Below are positions 43,674 through 53,100 of a DNA stretch of 64,000 bases, one piece after another (the first letter of the stretch is position 1; each line of letters opens with the position of its first letter). This stretch comes from an uncultured Lachnospiraceae bacterium (lineage in GTDB: Bacteria > Bacillota > Clostridia > Lachnospirales > Lachnospiraceae). The stretch spans positions 202,152 to 266,151 of the forward strand of contig CAJTTT010000002.1 in NCBI GenBank assembly GCA_910579285.1, given 5' to 3'. The translations under genes were made by a program, and so were the position numbers. Under the pieces are notes generated by a model, which made no database searches, had not been told where the DNA came from, and worked only from the letters and a program-made list of their open reading frames with translations.

Positions 43674-44708
43674 TCAGGCCGGATGCACCAGCTTTTTCAG
43701 CCGCCGCACCACGCCGCGGCCAATTTTGCCCAGATACGCCTTCTTATATAGATACCAGGCACGAAGCTTCATCATCTGAAGTCTCATGCCCGCAGGCTTT
43801 TTGTTTACTTCCGCATACTTCTTAGACCGTCTTTTGTAGGCCGCAAGCTCCTCCCGGCATTCCTCATCCGTAAACACCCGGCCTTTTCGGTCCATGTAAT
43901 GCCATCCCGCGTAAATGTTCTGCTCCGATGCCCAGTAACCGTCTGACACATTATGTCTCGCCCAGTATTTCGGCGCCAGAATATACTGCACCGTATCGCT
44001 CGTAAAGGCAGGAAAATACGCAAAAGACGAATTTGCCAACAATAAATAACGGGCGTTTTTCAAAATGGAATAGTCCTTGGCCAGATCAAAGTTGTAAGCC
44101 GGAATGCCCGGCAGAAACTTGTTTGCCTCCCGCACATCGTTGGTGATGATCATAAACTGCATGTCCGGGTTGACCCTGCGCATCTGGCGCATCCCCTGGA
44201 TCCAGTAACTTTTCCGCAGATAGAGCTCCGGGGATCCCATATAGTCGCTGCAGCGCAGATGCAGGATACAGAGATTGTCCCGGCTGTACTCCTTACAGTC
44301 GTACTCCGGCTTTACCTTCAGCCATTCCCTGATCTCCTCCTTATGGGAGATAAAATAGCTTTCCGCCTGCAGATTCCCGTAAAGGAGTGTGCCGTCCTCC
44401 ACCTCGAAAAGCTGTCTGTCCGCATCCGTGACATAGACGCCGTGGGTCAGGTCATGGGGGGAATTTCCCGCAAAAAGTCTGGTTTCCTTCTCGTAATAGA
44501 CCTTTTTATAGTCCTCCTTCTTCGAGGGAACGCCCATATCCAGATCCATAAAATACAGCCCGCAGTCGCTGTGCATATTGTTGGCAAAATGCTCCGGGTC
44601 AAGCACGCTGAACCGATATCCCAAATCCTGCGCGATACATCTGGCTGTCACATAGAAAAACAGCTGATTCCCGAGCCCGAAGCCCTCCTGTGTCTCAATT
44701 CCTAACAT
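43674..44708 (-). CDS. GT11-like fucosyltransferase with altered motif I
   Basis: 344 residues. GFGLGNQLFFYVTARCIAQD matches the GT11 GGLGNQ start, and ILHLRCSDYMGSPELYLRKS stands where active GT11 enzymes have HxRRGDY; the second Arg is replaced by Cys and Gly by Ser. FMIITNDVREANKFLPG and LLLANSSFAYFPAFTSD preserve the later motifs. A shift in donor specificity or loss of activity is possible. The ATG directly follows the stop of the ABC transporter gene and has GGAGG inside that gene's last codons. A basic C-terminal tail (about 300-344) may bind the membrane. Confidence 0.82.
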   Translation of the reverse strand: MLGIETQEGFGLGNQLFFYVTARCIAQDLGYRFSVLDPEHFANNMHSDCGLYFMDLDMGVPSKKEDYKKVYYEKETRLFAGNSPHDLTHGVYVTDADRQLFEVEDGTLLYGNLQAESYFISHKEEIREWLKVKPEYDCKEYSRDNLCILHLRCSDYMGSPELYLRKSYWIQGMRQMRRVNPDMQFMIITNDVREANKFLPGIPAYNFDLAKDYSILKNARYLLLANSSFAYFPAFTSDTVQYILAPKYWARHNVSDGYWASEQNIYAGWHYMDRKGRVFTDEECREELAAYKRRSKKYAEVNKKPAGMRLQMMKLRAWYLYKKAYLGKIGRGVVRRLKKLVHPA

Positions 44709-46493
44709 TTATTCCTCCAGATTTGTCTGCGTAATTTTCCCGTTTTCCACCTTATATATCACATCGCACTTGGCAATGGTATTCAGCCGGTGCGCAATAA
44801 TCACCATCGTCTTTTTGCCGTGGAAACTGTTGACAGCCTCCATCACCGCCGTCTCCGTGTCGCCGTCCAGCGCGGAAGTGGCCTCGTCAAAGACAAGAAT
44901 CTCAGGATTGTGGTAGAGCGCCCTTGCGATCCCAAGTCTCTGCCTCTGTCCGCCGGAAATTCTGACACCTCTGTCACCTATTGTCGTCTCCAGTCCCTCC
45001 GGCAGTTCTTCCACAAAGCTCTTAAGCTGCGCTTCCTCCAACACTTCCCAGATTCTCTTATCATCGATCCTGTCCGCATCTATGCCGAAGGCGATGTTGT
45101 CCCGGATGGACTCGTCGATCAGATAGATGGACTGGGGAATGTAACCGATCTTGGAAAGCCAGGACGGGTAATTTTCAAAAATATCCCTGCCGTCACAGGT
45201 GATCGTCCCTTCCTGCACATGTAAAAGGCCCAGCAGGATGTCAACAATGGTAGATTTACCGGCGCCCGAAGGCCCCATAATGCCTACCGACTGCCCCTTT
45301 CTGACCTCCATATGCGCGTCCGTGAAAATAGGTTTCTCCGTATTCGGATAGGAGAAGCTGATATGATCAAGCACGATCCTGTCTGTCAGCGCAAGCGGCG
45401 GTTTCTCCTGCTTTTCCTCTCCCGTAAGCCCGGTCACGCTGCCGTTCACATCGCGCTTCATATGATCCGTCAGGTTCTCATACAGGTAATCCAGACACGG
45501 CTGTGCGTAAGCAATCTCCGACAGATAAGTGTTGATGCGGTTGGTGGCCGGCATCACCCGCACCGCCGCAGCCGCAAAAGCCATGAGCTGGGGCATCAGC
45601 ACAGTGATATCACCGTCCTGCAGGATAAAAACAAGAATGAAGGACAGCATCGCGGCGATAAACACCGTCTCGATCAGCAGCCGCGGCGTATTGTTCATCA
45701 CCGCATAGTTTCTCGCCACATTGGCTCCGACCGCGCCGCTCTCATAGTAATTGCGCACAAAGAACTCTTCCCTGTGCAGCACCTTCACATCCTTCAGGCC
45801 GTAAATAGACTGGATTCTCCACTTGGCAATCCGCGACTGGATCGCCTGGTTCTTTCGCCCGATGGCATTCAGACGGGGTTTGAGCACTCTGGTAATCATC
45901 AGCGTCATCCCGAGAAAAAGCACACCGCAGCCTATGGAAATGAGCGGACTCATCCACATCAGCACGATACAGATGGATACCGCCACCACGATCTCCGTGG
46001 TCATCTGGATCAGTACCAGGATCAATTGGAAGGCGTTGGGAATATCGCTGTCCGTCAATCGGAATACTGTGGGAATGTCCGCCCCCAGATAATCTTCATA
46101 AGGACGGTTTAAAAACTCCCGCATGACCCGGCTGATCATTCGGTTGCGGTTTCTGGTCACAAACGTGTTCTGCACATAAGTCAGAAAAAGAAGATAGACG
46201 TTTTTAAAGACAAAAATGCCGATCAGAACGCTGAGCATCCAGATAATGAGAGTTCTGGATGAATCTATCCCCAGAGAAGCGGCAGCTTTCCCCACCAATT
46301 CATTCTCCATGATTTTGTCCGGCGCCATAACCGCCTCCGCCACAGGAAGCATCATGGAAACGCCCAATGTCTCCAAAATACCGCCGATCAGGATCAGAAA
46401 GGCCAGGCCGCCGAGCTGCCAAAACTGTTTTCTGTCAAAAAGATATGCAATTTTTTGCAGCAGACCCACATGCTCCTGACTCTGTTTCTTCAT
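44709..46493 (-). CDS. ABC transporter, fused permease-ATPase, PglK-like flippase
   Basis: 594 residues. Six membrane segments in residues about 20-330, then an ATPase with Walker A MGPSGAGKSTIVD, signature ISGGQRQRLGIARALYHN, Walker B ILVFDEATSALD and switch His in VIIAHRLNTI. It shares architecture and long motif identity with the ABC protein at 18173-19951, so the two are paralogues. The permease carries no peptidase domain. Likely a homodimeric flippase for lipid-linked glycan. Translation is coupled to the GT11-like gene that follows with no gap. Confidence 0.9.
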   Translation of the reverse strand: MKKQSQEHVGLLQKIAYLFDRKQFWQLGGLAFLILIGGILETLGVSMMLPVAEAVMAPDKIMENELVGKAAASLGIDSSRTLIIWMLSVLIGIFVFKNVYLLFLTYVQNTFVTRNRNRMISRVMREFLNRPYEDYLGADIPTVFRLTDSDIPNAFQLILVLIQMTTEIVVAVSICIVLMWMSPLISIGCGVLFLGMTLMITRVLKPRLNAIGRKNQAIQSRIAKWRIQSIYGLKDVKVLHREEFFVRNYYESGAVGANVARNYAVMNNTPRLLIETVFIAAMLSFILVFILQDGDITVLMPQLMAFAAAAVRVMPATNRINTYLSEIAYAQPCLDYLYENLTDHMKRDVNGSVTGLTGEEKQEKPPLALTDRIVLDHISFSYPNTEKPIFTDAHMEVRKGQSVGIMGPSGAGKSTIVDILLGLLHVQEGTITCDGRDIFENYPSWLSKIGYIPQSIYLIDESIRDNIAFGIDADRIDDKRIWEVLEEAQLKSFVEELPEGLETTIGDRGVRISGGQRQRLGIARALYHNPEILVFDEATSALDGDTETAVMEAVNSFHGKKTMVIIAHRLNTIAKCDVIYKVENGKITQTNLEE

Positions 46494-46525
46494 AATATAT
46501 ATCAGTTCCTTCCAAAATGATATGT

Positions 46526-47572
46526 TTACGCCTGTGTAACTATAATTTTCTGCATGTCCGCCCGGTAAAAGTCGCTGTTATCCGCCCCGTTGAGCCAGCG
46601 CTGCGGCGCAAGCACTGTTTTCCCCGGATTCTGATTCAGATAGGATGCCCACCAGCTGAAACTGCTGTTTGCAAGAATATGATGCTTGCAGCGGCTCATC
46701 AGCAGAAATTCCATATAGTCGTTGTCTCCCGCTCCCTGCAGGTCAACCCAGGTGATATCCGCCTCCGCCTTGTCCCTGTCCTGGCCAAACTGCCGTCTGG
46801 CCCATTCTCTGTCATTGGTAAAAAGGAAAAACCGGCATCCCGGATATCTCTCCCGCATCTGACGGATTCCTTCTATATAATAGGCATCCGTACAGATCCC
46901 GCCGTAAAGGTTCTGGTTTTCGGGCGTCAGATAATCTCCCCTGCGCACATGCAGGCTCACGGAACACCCGTTATTAATTTCCCGCAGATACTGTCCGGCA
47001 GATTTTCTCTCCCCGCCGTTCCCGCTGCATCCCTTCTTTTCCTTTCCGGCTTTCCCGGCATCTCCGCTCTCGCCGACACGCCACAGGCCCGCCCTTTCCA
47101 GATACGCTGACAGCCTGTCCGTATCGTAAGCATCGCGCACCTGCTTCTCCACAGGCTGGAAATATTTTTCTGTCTGCCAGTAACCTTCCAGATAAATGTC
47201 ATCCCAGGTCAGCACCTCCGGGATAAAAAGCTTGCCCTGTTCAAAATACGATTTCTTATGCCTGCCGAAGAGCTTCCGCCTCACCCGGTGCCACGGCAGC
47301 ATGGAAGAGTCCAGCATCTTCCGAAGTTCCTCCCCGGAAGGCCGTTCATATGTGATCCCGAAAGGAGCAAGCGCCGGCATTCTCTGGGCATCCTGCTCGA
47401 ACCCGGAAACATCATCTATTTTGACCTCCCTGCCAAGGTCTTTCAGTTGCAAATAAAGGGCGTACTGGAACATCTGGTTGCCCAAGCCGCCCGCAAGTTG
47501 TATGATTATCATCTTTTCATCCATTTCGAACCATTTTGTGTCAGGAGCCGCAAATAAGTCCGACCATTTCAT
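46526..47572 (-). CDS. GT11 alpha-1,2-fucosyltransferase with low-complexity insert
   Basis: 348 residues, or 328 from the family-conserved ATG at 47512 (MIIIQLAGGLGNQMFQYALY); both starts have weak ribosome sites. VSLHVRRGDYLTPENQNLYG, FFLFTNDREWARRQFG and HILANSSFSWWASYLN are complete GT11 motifs, so it should be active with GDP-fucose. Between residues about 166 and 194 there is a Gly/Lys/Glu-rich insert (GESGDAGKAGKEKKG and following) not present in the GT11 gene at 32865-33779. Neighbours: ABC flippase downstream, GT2 gene upstream. Confidence 0.92.
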   Translation of the reverse strand: MKWSDLFAAPDTKWFEMDEKMIIIQLAGGLGNQMFQYALYLQLKDLGREVKIDDVSGFEQDAQRMPALAPFGITYERPSGEELRKMLDSSMLPWHRVRRKLFGRHKKSYFEQGKLFIPEVLTWDDIYLEGYWQTEKYFQPVEKQVRDAYDTDRLSAYLERAGLWRVGESGDAGKAGKEKKGCSGNGGERKSAGQYLREINNGCSVSLHVRRGDYLTPENQNLYGGICTDAYYIEGIRQMRERYPGCRFFLFTNDREWARRQFGQDRDKAEADITWVDLQGAGDNDYMEFLLMSRCKHHILANSSFSWWASYLNQNPGKTVLAPQRWLNGADNSDFYRADMQKIIVTQA

Positions 47573-47601
47573 GCCATCCTATCCCGAAAGCAGAACGCAT
47601 G

Positions 47602-48681
47602 TTATTTATATTTCCCGAGAAGCCGCTTCACTCTCACCTTGCACGGGATCACCACCCGCTCGTCCCACCGCAGTTTTCTGCAGTAGGCATCGGGAGAGCG
47701 GTAAAAAAGTTTCAGCTTCTTTCGGTCTCTTGGCGCCGCCATCGGACTCTGAAAAGCTTCCTCCGCCCTCTTTCTGTCCCTCTCGAGAATTTCCGTCAAC
47801 CGAAGCAGGTATCCCCCGCCATCCTCCGTCCGGGAAAGCTCCCAGTAAAATAACAGAAGTCGTTTATAAAAGAAATAATCGTGGGTCAGAGCCAGATCCT
47901 CCCTGCCGAGATTTTGCAGCAGCTTCGTCTTCTCATAATAGGCAGGAATCTGATCCGTGAAAGTGCGCGAATTAATCCGACAGTTCATAATGCTGTCCTC
48001 TCTGTCTATTATATAGTTATACAGGGCAATGTCAAGGTAAATGCAACGTCCGGCACGCGCCAGAACCTCCGTGGCAAACACGATATCCTCGTACCACTGC
48101 CCCTCGGGAAACAGATTTCCCGACAGCAGTTCCTTCCGATAGAGCTTGTTCCACGCCGCATTCTGAATCGCAAACTCCTCCCGCTCCTCCACATAAACCT
48201 TGAGAGCCTCCTGCCCTTCAAACAGGACTGCCCTGTCCACCGACTCATCCAATGTGCGGGAGCGGGAAATCTGCCGGTAGCGGCAGACCGCAAGATCTGC
48301 CTGTTTGTCCTGCAAGGCGGAAAACAGCTTCTCATACATGTCGGGGTCGATCCAGTCATCTCCGTCCACAAAACCGATATAGTTTCCCCTCGCCCTCGCA
48401 ATCCCTGTATTCCGCGCATGGGAAAGGCCGCCGTTCTCCTCGTGTATCACCTGTATCCGCGCATCGCGCTCTGCAAGTTCGTCCAAAATTGTCCCGGTAG
48501 CGTCCACGGAACCGTCATCCACCACGATGATTTCCAGATTGCGGTAAGTCTGCTCACAGACAGAGCGGACTCCCCTCTCGATAAAGTTTTCGATATTGTA
48601 GGCTGCCACAATGACGGAAATCAGTTCCGTCTGCTCTTCCGCACGCAATTCAGGCGGGCGGTACTCCTTCAAAATTTCCAC
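47602..48681 (-). CDS. Glycosyltransferase family 2
   Basis: 359 residues from the GTG at 48681, which has GGGGAG six bases upstream; a GTG at 48723 gives an acidic 14-residue extension but lacks a clear site. ISVIVAAYNIENFIERGVRS, IVVDDGSVDATGTILDEL and GFVDGDDWIDPDMYEKLF (DxD) define GT2. The region AAWNKLYRKELLSGNLFPEG and YEDIVFATEVLARAG is typical of capsule and teichoic-type GT2 enzymes. The last 100 residues are basic and helical. It is the first gene of its stretch, after a 222-base AT-rich gap. Confidence 0.88.
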   Translation of the reverse strand: MEILKEYRPPELRAEEQTELISVIVAAYNIENFIERGVRSVCEQTYRNLEIIVVDDGSVDATGTILDELAERDARIQVIHEENGGLSHARNTGIARARGNYIGFVDGDDWIDPDMYEKLFSALQDKQADLAVCRYRQISRSRTLDESVDRAVLFEGQEALKVYVEEREEFAIQNAAWNKLYRKELLSGNLFPEGQWYEDIVFATEVLARAGRCIYLDIALYNYIIDREDSIMNCRINSRTFTDQIPAYYEKTKLLQNLGREDLALTHDYFFYKRLLLFYWELSRTEDGGGYLLRLTEILERDRKRAEEAFQSPMAAPRDRKKLKLFYRSPDAYCRKLRWDERVVIPCKVRVKRLLGKYK

Positions 48682-48903
48682 GGCTTTCTCCCCTGCCTTT
48701 CTCTCTTCCTCTTCATCCTCCACCCATCACCAAACATCTGAACAGGCATTTTCATATGCATCGTTATTTTATATAGCGCTTTTATTATTCTTCTTTATCA
48801 GCAATAAATAACACTTATCACCTGTTATGAAATATCTTTCCAAAAAATGTCTTTTGTCCCATAACATTTGTTTTTTTGCTTTTATAATAGGTAATTAATA
48901 AAA
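48682..48903 (-). promoter_or_regulatory. AT-rich intergenic region with possible leader ORF
   Basis: The 222-base gap is much richer in A+T than the coding DNA. On the minus strand a 30-codon frame (48761 to 48669, starting MHMKMPVQMFGDG and ending with a very basic stretch) runs into the GT2 start and stops 11 bases after its GTG; it may be a leader peptide or chance. AAATGT and ACATTT (48845-48869) form a weak hairpin with T-runs on both strands. I see no convincing -35/-10 pair, but several TATAAA-like words. Confidence 0.3.
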
Positions 48904-50859
48904 TCATAATTTAATTTTCTGTTTCATCCACCACTCCTGAAACATGAGAATGTACCAAATCTGCGGTCTCCAGATGTTCTTCATAATATAATCTTCCCAT
49001 AATTTTTTCACACCCGCCGCATCGAACAGTCCCTGCTCCGCCAAAAGGGAAGGGGATAACAGCGTCTCCGCCCACTCCCGCAGCTCCTTCTCCTTCAGCC
49101 AGCGGTGAAGCGGAATGGAGAATCCCTTTTTGGGACGTTCCATCAGTTCCCGGGGCACATAACGGTAGAGAATGTCCCTCAAAATCTTCTTGCTGACCCC
49201 GCCTCCCTGCCGGTAAGACAGGGGAAGCGTCCACGCAAATTCCACCACATCCTTGTCCAGCATCGGCACACGCGTCTCCAGCGACACTGCCATCGCCGTC
49301 CTGTCCACCTTATTCAGAATGTCATCGGGATGGTACATCAGCAGATCCATCAGCATGAGATTGTGCTGATCCTCCTCCAGAAGCCCGGAAGGGTATGTGT
49401 TCATCCATGTTTTGCCTGCCCCGCGGGACTGTATGGCATCCCAGGTGCCAAAATCCGCAGCCCGGTCCGTTATGCCGCGTCTGACCAGCTTAAGTCCTTC
49501 GCCGATCTCCGAGCGCAGGTACATATCCTCTATGGACTTCGCCCCAAGCAGCCTCGCTCTGGTCGCCAGGGAAGCCTTTCCCGAAGCGGCAGCGAACCCC
49601 AAAAGAGCGCTTGCGGGACAGCGCAGGATGCCCGGTATTTTTCTCACCCTGTTCCAGATGCGGTCAATCGAATAATAGGTGTTATATCCGCAGAAAAGCT
49701 CGTCTCCGCCGTCCCCGCTTAAGGATACCGTCACATGCTCCCTGGTGATCCGGCTCACCAGATAGGTAGGAATCTGAGAAGAATCCGCAAAGGGCTCTCC
49801 GAACATCCCAGCAAGCATCGGAATCACGCTTTTGGCATCCTCCTCCGTGATATAGACCTCTGTATGCTGCGTTCCCAGATGGGCGGCAATCTCCTTCGCT
49901 GCTGGCGCTTCATTATACTGTTCTTCCCACATGCCCACAGTAAAGGTTCTGACCTTCTGCGCACTCTGCGCCTGCATCAGCGATACCACCGTACTGCTGT
50001 CGATCCCGGCAGACAAAAAAGCGCCTACGGGCACATCTGCTGACATCTGTCCGGCGATGGATTCCCGCAGCAGACGCTCCAGCTCATCCGCCGCTTCCTC
50101 CTCACTTCCCCGGAAGAGATTTTTCTGCCCGGAAACCGCCGTTTCCATCATCGACCAATACTCTTCTATCTCTGGTTTGTCAAATGGTGCTTTAACCTTT
50201 AATATTTTCCCCGGTTCCAGCTTCCAGATTCCCCGATACACGGTGTAGGGTGCCGAAATATAACCATAACGCATGTAATCGCCCATAATCTCTACATTGA
50301 CTGAATTGGTAAATCCATCCAGCGCGGCGATGGAACAGAGGTCCGAGCCAAATACAAAGCTGCCATCATTCTCTCCGTTATTTATATCGTCCTTTAATAT
50401 TCCATAAAATAACGGCTTTTCCCCAATTCTGTCCCTGGCGAGAAATAACGTATGTTCTTGCCTGTCAAACAACGCAATGGCAAACATTCCTTTTGCCATT
50501 TTCAGTGCATCTTTGAGGCCGTATGCGGCAATCGCCTCCAGCAGCGTTTCCGTGTCGGAAGTTCCCCGGAAGGCTGTCATCTTCCCCTCCGCTGACAGCT
50601 TTTTCCGAATAGAGGCATGATTATAAATCTCCCCATTGTAAGCAATCACATACCTGCCGTCGCGGGAAATCATCGGCTGCGCCCCCGCCGGCGACAGATC
50701 CACAATCGAAAGCCGCCTGTGTCCGAGCACCACCCTGTGGTCATCGGAGGCCCAAATCCCGGAAGCATCCGGCCCTCGATGGTACATTTTATCACACATC
50801 CGCTCGATATTCTTTTGCCAGTCTCCCTTGAAATTACAAAAACCTGCGATTCCACACAT
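48904..50859 (-). CDS. asnB: Asparagine synthase (glutamine-hydrolysing), AsnB type
   Basis: 651 residues. MCGIAGFCNF supplies the catalytic Cys2 of the glutaminase domain, with YNGEIYNHASIRKKL and RGTSDTETLLEA; the synthase domain has GAFLSAGIDSSTVVSLM (PP-loop variant SAGIDSS) and VSLSGDGGDELFCGYN. Enzymes of this long form are frequent in glycan loci, where some amidate sugar carboxylates rather than aspartate; which applies here is not known. The ATG has the leader GGAAAGGATAGATAACAC. A second full-length homologue lies at 53315-55222, three genes upstream. Confidence 0.92.
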   Translation of the reverse strand: MCGIAGFCNFKGDWQKNIERMCDKMYHRGPDASGIWASDDHRVVLGHRRLSIVDLSPAGAQPMISRDGRYVIAYNGEIYNHASIRKKLSAEGKMTAFRGTSDTETLLEAIAAYGLKDALKMAKGMFAIALFDRQEHTLFLARDRIGEKPLFYGILKDDINNGENDGSFVFGSDLCSIAALDGFTNSVNVEIMGDYMRYGYISAPYTVYRGIWKLEPGKILKVKAPFDKPEIEEYWSMMETAVSGQKNLFRGSEEEAADELERLLRESIAGQMSADVPVGAFLSAGIDSSTVVSLMQAQSAQKVRTFTVGMWEEQYNEAPAAKEIAAHLGTQHTEVYITEEDAKSVIPMLAGMFGEPFADSSQIPTYLVSRITREHVTVSLSGDGGDELFCGYNTYYSIDRIWNRVRKIPGILRCPASALLGFAAASGKASLATRARLLGAKSIEDMYLRSEIGEGLKLVRRGITDRAADFGTWDAIQSRGAGKTWMNTYPSGLLEEDQHNLMLMDLLMYHPDDILNKVDRTAMAVSLETRVPMLDKDVVEFAWTLPLSYRQGGGVSKKILRDILYRYVPRELMERPKKGFSIPLHRWLKEKELREWAETLLSPSLLAEQGLFDAAGVKKLWEDYIMKNIWRPQIWYILMFQEWWMKQKIKL

Positions 50860-50906
50860 GTGTTATCTATCCTTTCCTCCGTGCCCCGCGTTGCCGTCTC
50901 TGTGAC

Positions 50907-51998
50907 TCATTCCTCAATGATCTTTGCGTAATCACCGTTTGCAATCCGTTCTCTGATCGTACTGACCGCCTCATCCTGCCTTGTCTGCCACAGCTCATAG
51001 GCCTCGTCCCACGAATCGTAGGAAGCGTCACCGCGGTGGTCCGGGAATGTGTAGCGGGCCGTCAGATAGTTTTTCAAAAAATCTGTGCACTTCTCAGCTC
51101 CCACCGCGTTGGTGTGGCTGCCGTAGTCCGCAAAGTCCTCCTCAAAGACAATGCCGATCTCCTCATAGTAATCATTCATATTCAGAAAGGCATAGCCGCT
51201 CTCTTCCACGATCCCGGCCATATAATTGTACATCTGCTGCTCCTTCACGGATTCCCCGTAAGGAGAGACGATAAACAGCGCCTCCTGCCCCTCCTCTTTC
51301 AAATAAGCCAGAAGCTCCCGCAGGCAGGTCTCCTGCTCCTGCGGCATCGCCAGAACGCCTTCTGCGCCGCCGCAGAGCGGCATCGGCTGAGGGCCCACCT
51401 CGTCCCGGAAAGTATACCCTTTCAACGGATGTCTGTTGTGGTAGAACATATTGGCCCACTCCGAGGGGAGCGCCAGCATTTTCCAGTTTGTGTGATACTT
51501 CATAATATCAATATAGTAGCTTAAGCGTCCTTCCTCATCGTCCTCCGGCACCAGGCCCTGTATCGTCCTGATCCGCTGCAGCGAATACCGCAGGTTATCC
51601 GTCACGCCCCGGGTATAAGCCATATTTTCCATCAGCCCCTCCTCTTCCATCGTAAACATGCGCATCTCAAAGATATAGAGCGACGGAGACTGGGTTTTCT
51701 CCGCCTCCTGCGCCAGATACCGCATGGCCGCCGGACGCTGCACATTGGTAGAGAGCGGATACATCGCAATGCCGGTCTCCCCCCACAGCTTGGGCGCCGC
51801 ATAATAAGGAAAAACCGGGCTGGAGCCGATGATCACAATATCCAGGGAATCCTTCTTTTCCGCATAAAAACCCGCAAACCGATCCTTCACATCGCCGTTC
51901 GTTCTCACCATATAGGACACTGGCAGAAGTATGGCCAGAAACAGCAGCAGAAAGCCCGCCGCCTGCAGGATTGTTTTTTTATTACGCATGTTATCCAT
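50907..51998 (-). CDS. SGNH/DltD-like extracytoplasmic protein
   Basis: 363 residues. A signal anchor at about residues 10-28 puts the body outside. IVIIGSSPVFPYYAAPKLWG holds the candidate nucleophile Ser, and DYGSHTNAVGAEKCTDFL near residue 290 gives the Asp/His pair of SGNH esterases and acyltransferases. No MBOAT gene is adjacent, unlike the similar protein at 61957-63039 beside the Dlt-like operon. It overlaps the GT4 stop by 8 bases (ATGGATAA) and has GGAG seven bases upstream. It may help acylate or deacylate the exported glycan. Confidence 0.75.
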   Translation of the reverse strand: MDNMRNKKTILQAAGFLLLFLAILLPVSYMVRTNGDVKDRFAGFYAEKKDSLDIVIIGSSPVFPYYAAPKLWGETGIAMYPLSTNVQRPAAMRYLAQEAEKTQSPSLYIFEMRMFTMEEEGLMENMAYTRGVTDNLRYSLQRIRTIQGLVPEDDEEGRLSYYIDIMKYHTNWKMLALPSEWANMFYHNRHPLKGYTFRDEVGPQPMPLCGGAEGVLAMPQEQETCLRELLAYLKEEGQEALFIVSPYGESVKEQQMYNYMAGIVEESGYAFLNMNDYYEEIGIVFEEDFADYGSHTNAVGAEKCTDFLKNYLTARYTFPDHRGDASYDSWDEAYELWQTRQDEAVSTIRERIANGDYAKIIEE

Positions 51999-53100
51999 TT
52001 ATAATCTCCTCAAAATACGCTTTCCACAGCGGATTTACACGCTCTGGTGCAAGTCTCTCCTGAATCCGCGCCGCTTCCCTGCCAAGCCTGTCCGCATAAT
52101 CCAGGTCCCGCAGGAGCCTGTCCATAGCGCAGACTAACGCCTCCGTATCTCCCGCCGGAATCACCAGACCGTTCACGCCGTCCTCCATCAGCTCCTCCGT
52201 GCCGCCGCTTGGCACATCCGTGGCAATCACTGGCAGGCCAAGCGCAAGCGCCTCTATCAGGGCGTTTGAGACCCCTTCTGAATAGGAAGTGAGAAGAAAC
52301 AGGGAAGCTCGTCCAATCCGCGCCGCCACATCTGGCACAACCCCGGGCATTGACACGCGCTCTGCAATACCGAGCTTTGCCGCCGTCTCTTCTAAATAGG
52401 AGCGCAGTTCTCCGTCCCCGTAAATCACGAGCGTATATTCCGGGTATTTCTCTTTCAGCCGCGCAAAAGCGCGAAGCTGCATTTCCTGGTTCTTGTTGGC
52501 ATCCATACGGCCTACGGACACAATCTGTTTCTCCCTCTCCCCCTCATATCTCGGTCTGATAAACGCAGGATTCAGGGAATTGGGCAGTATCACAGCCTTC
52601 TTACCCACCTTGCCGCCAAAAAAGCTTCTGGATCGCTCCGTCTGCAGAATCACCCCGGCCGCGCGGGAAAAGAGGACATCTGCCAGGATGCGCATTCCCC
52701 TTGAGGGATATTCCTCCTTTGCCTCCCCCACCACGGAGACCACCGCCTTCGTTTTCGTCCCCATGACCGTGACAGCCGCCATAAAATTATTTTTCCCGAT
52801 ACAGGACAGCGCCAGATCCGGCTTCTCCTCTTTCCATATCGCATGTAATTTATTAAGCCTTCTGAAGAAGTTAACTGCCCTGCTGGCGGATACGTTTTCC
52901 TCACCGATGTCGGACAGGATTCTCTCAATTCCATCGGGCAGATCATACTCGTCCTCCTTCTGATATTGTGTCACCATAATGACATCATACCCCTCCGTCT
53001 GAAAGTATTCAGCCAGATTTACAAACACACGTTCTGCCCCGCCTTTGCTAAGTGAGCCGATATAGAAAGCTATCTTTTTTCGTCTGTTTTCTCTATTCAT
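51991..53100 (-). CDS. Glycosyltransferase family 4
   Basis: 369 residues. IAFYIGSLSKGGAERVFVNL is the GGAER-type N-terminus of capsule GT4 enzymes; IVSVGRMDANKNQEMQLRAF opens the donor domain and SYSEGVSNALIEALALGLPV has the paired glutamates. Family members of this kind commonly transfer GalNAc, Glc or Gal. The ATG overlaps the stop of a 26-codon small frame at 53093-53173. It follows a 214-base AT-rich gap. Confidence 0.9.
   Translation of the reverse strand: MNRENRRKKIAFYIGSLSKGGAERVFVNLAEYFQTEGYDVIMVTQYQKEDEYDLPDGIERILSDIGEENVSASRAVNFFRRLNKLHAIWKEEKPDLALSCIGKNNFMAAVTVMGTKTKAVVSVVGEAKEEYPSRGMRILADVLFSRAAGVILQTERSRSFFGGKVGKKAVILPNSLNPAFIRPRYEGEREKQIVSVGRMDANKNQEMQLRAFARLKEKYPEYTLVIYGDGELRSYLEETAAKLGIAERVSMPGVVPDVAARIGRASLFLLTSYSEGVSNALIEALALGLPVIATDVPSGGTEELMEDGVNGLVIPAGDTEALVCAMDRLLRDLDYADRLGREAARIQERLAPERVNPLWKAYFEEIING

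Noticed and set aside
48845..48869. Intrinsic terminator after the asparagine synthase gene
   Set aside because: The stem is only six AT-rich pairs with a 13-base loop; too weak to call.
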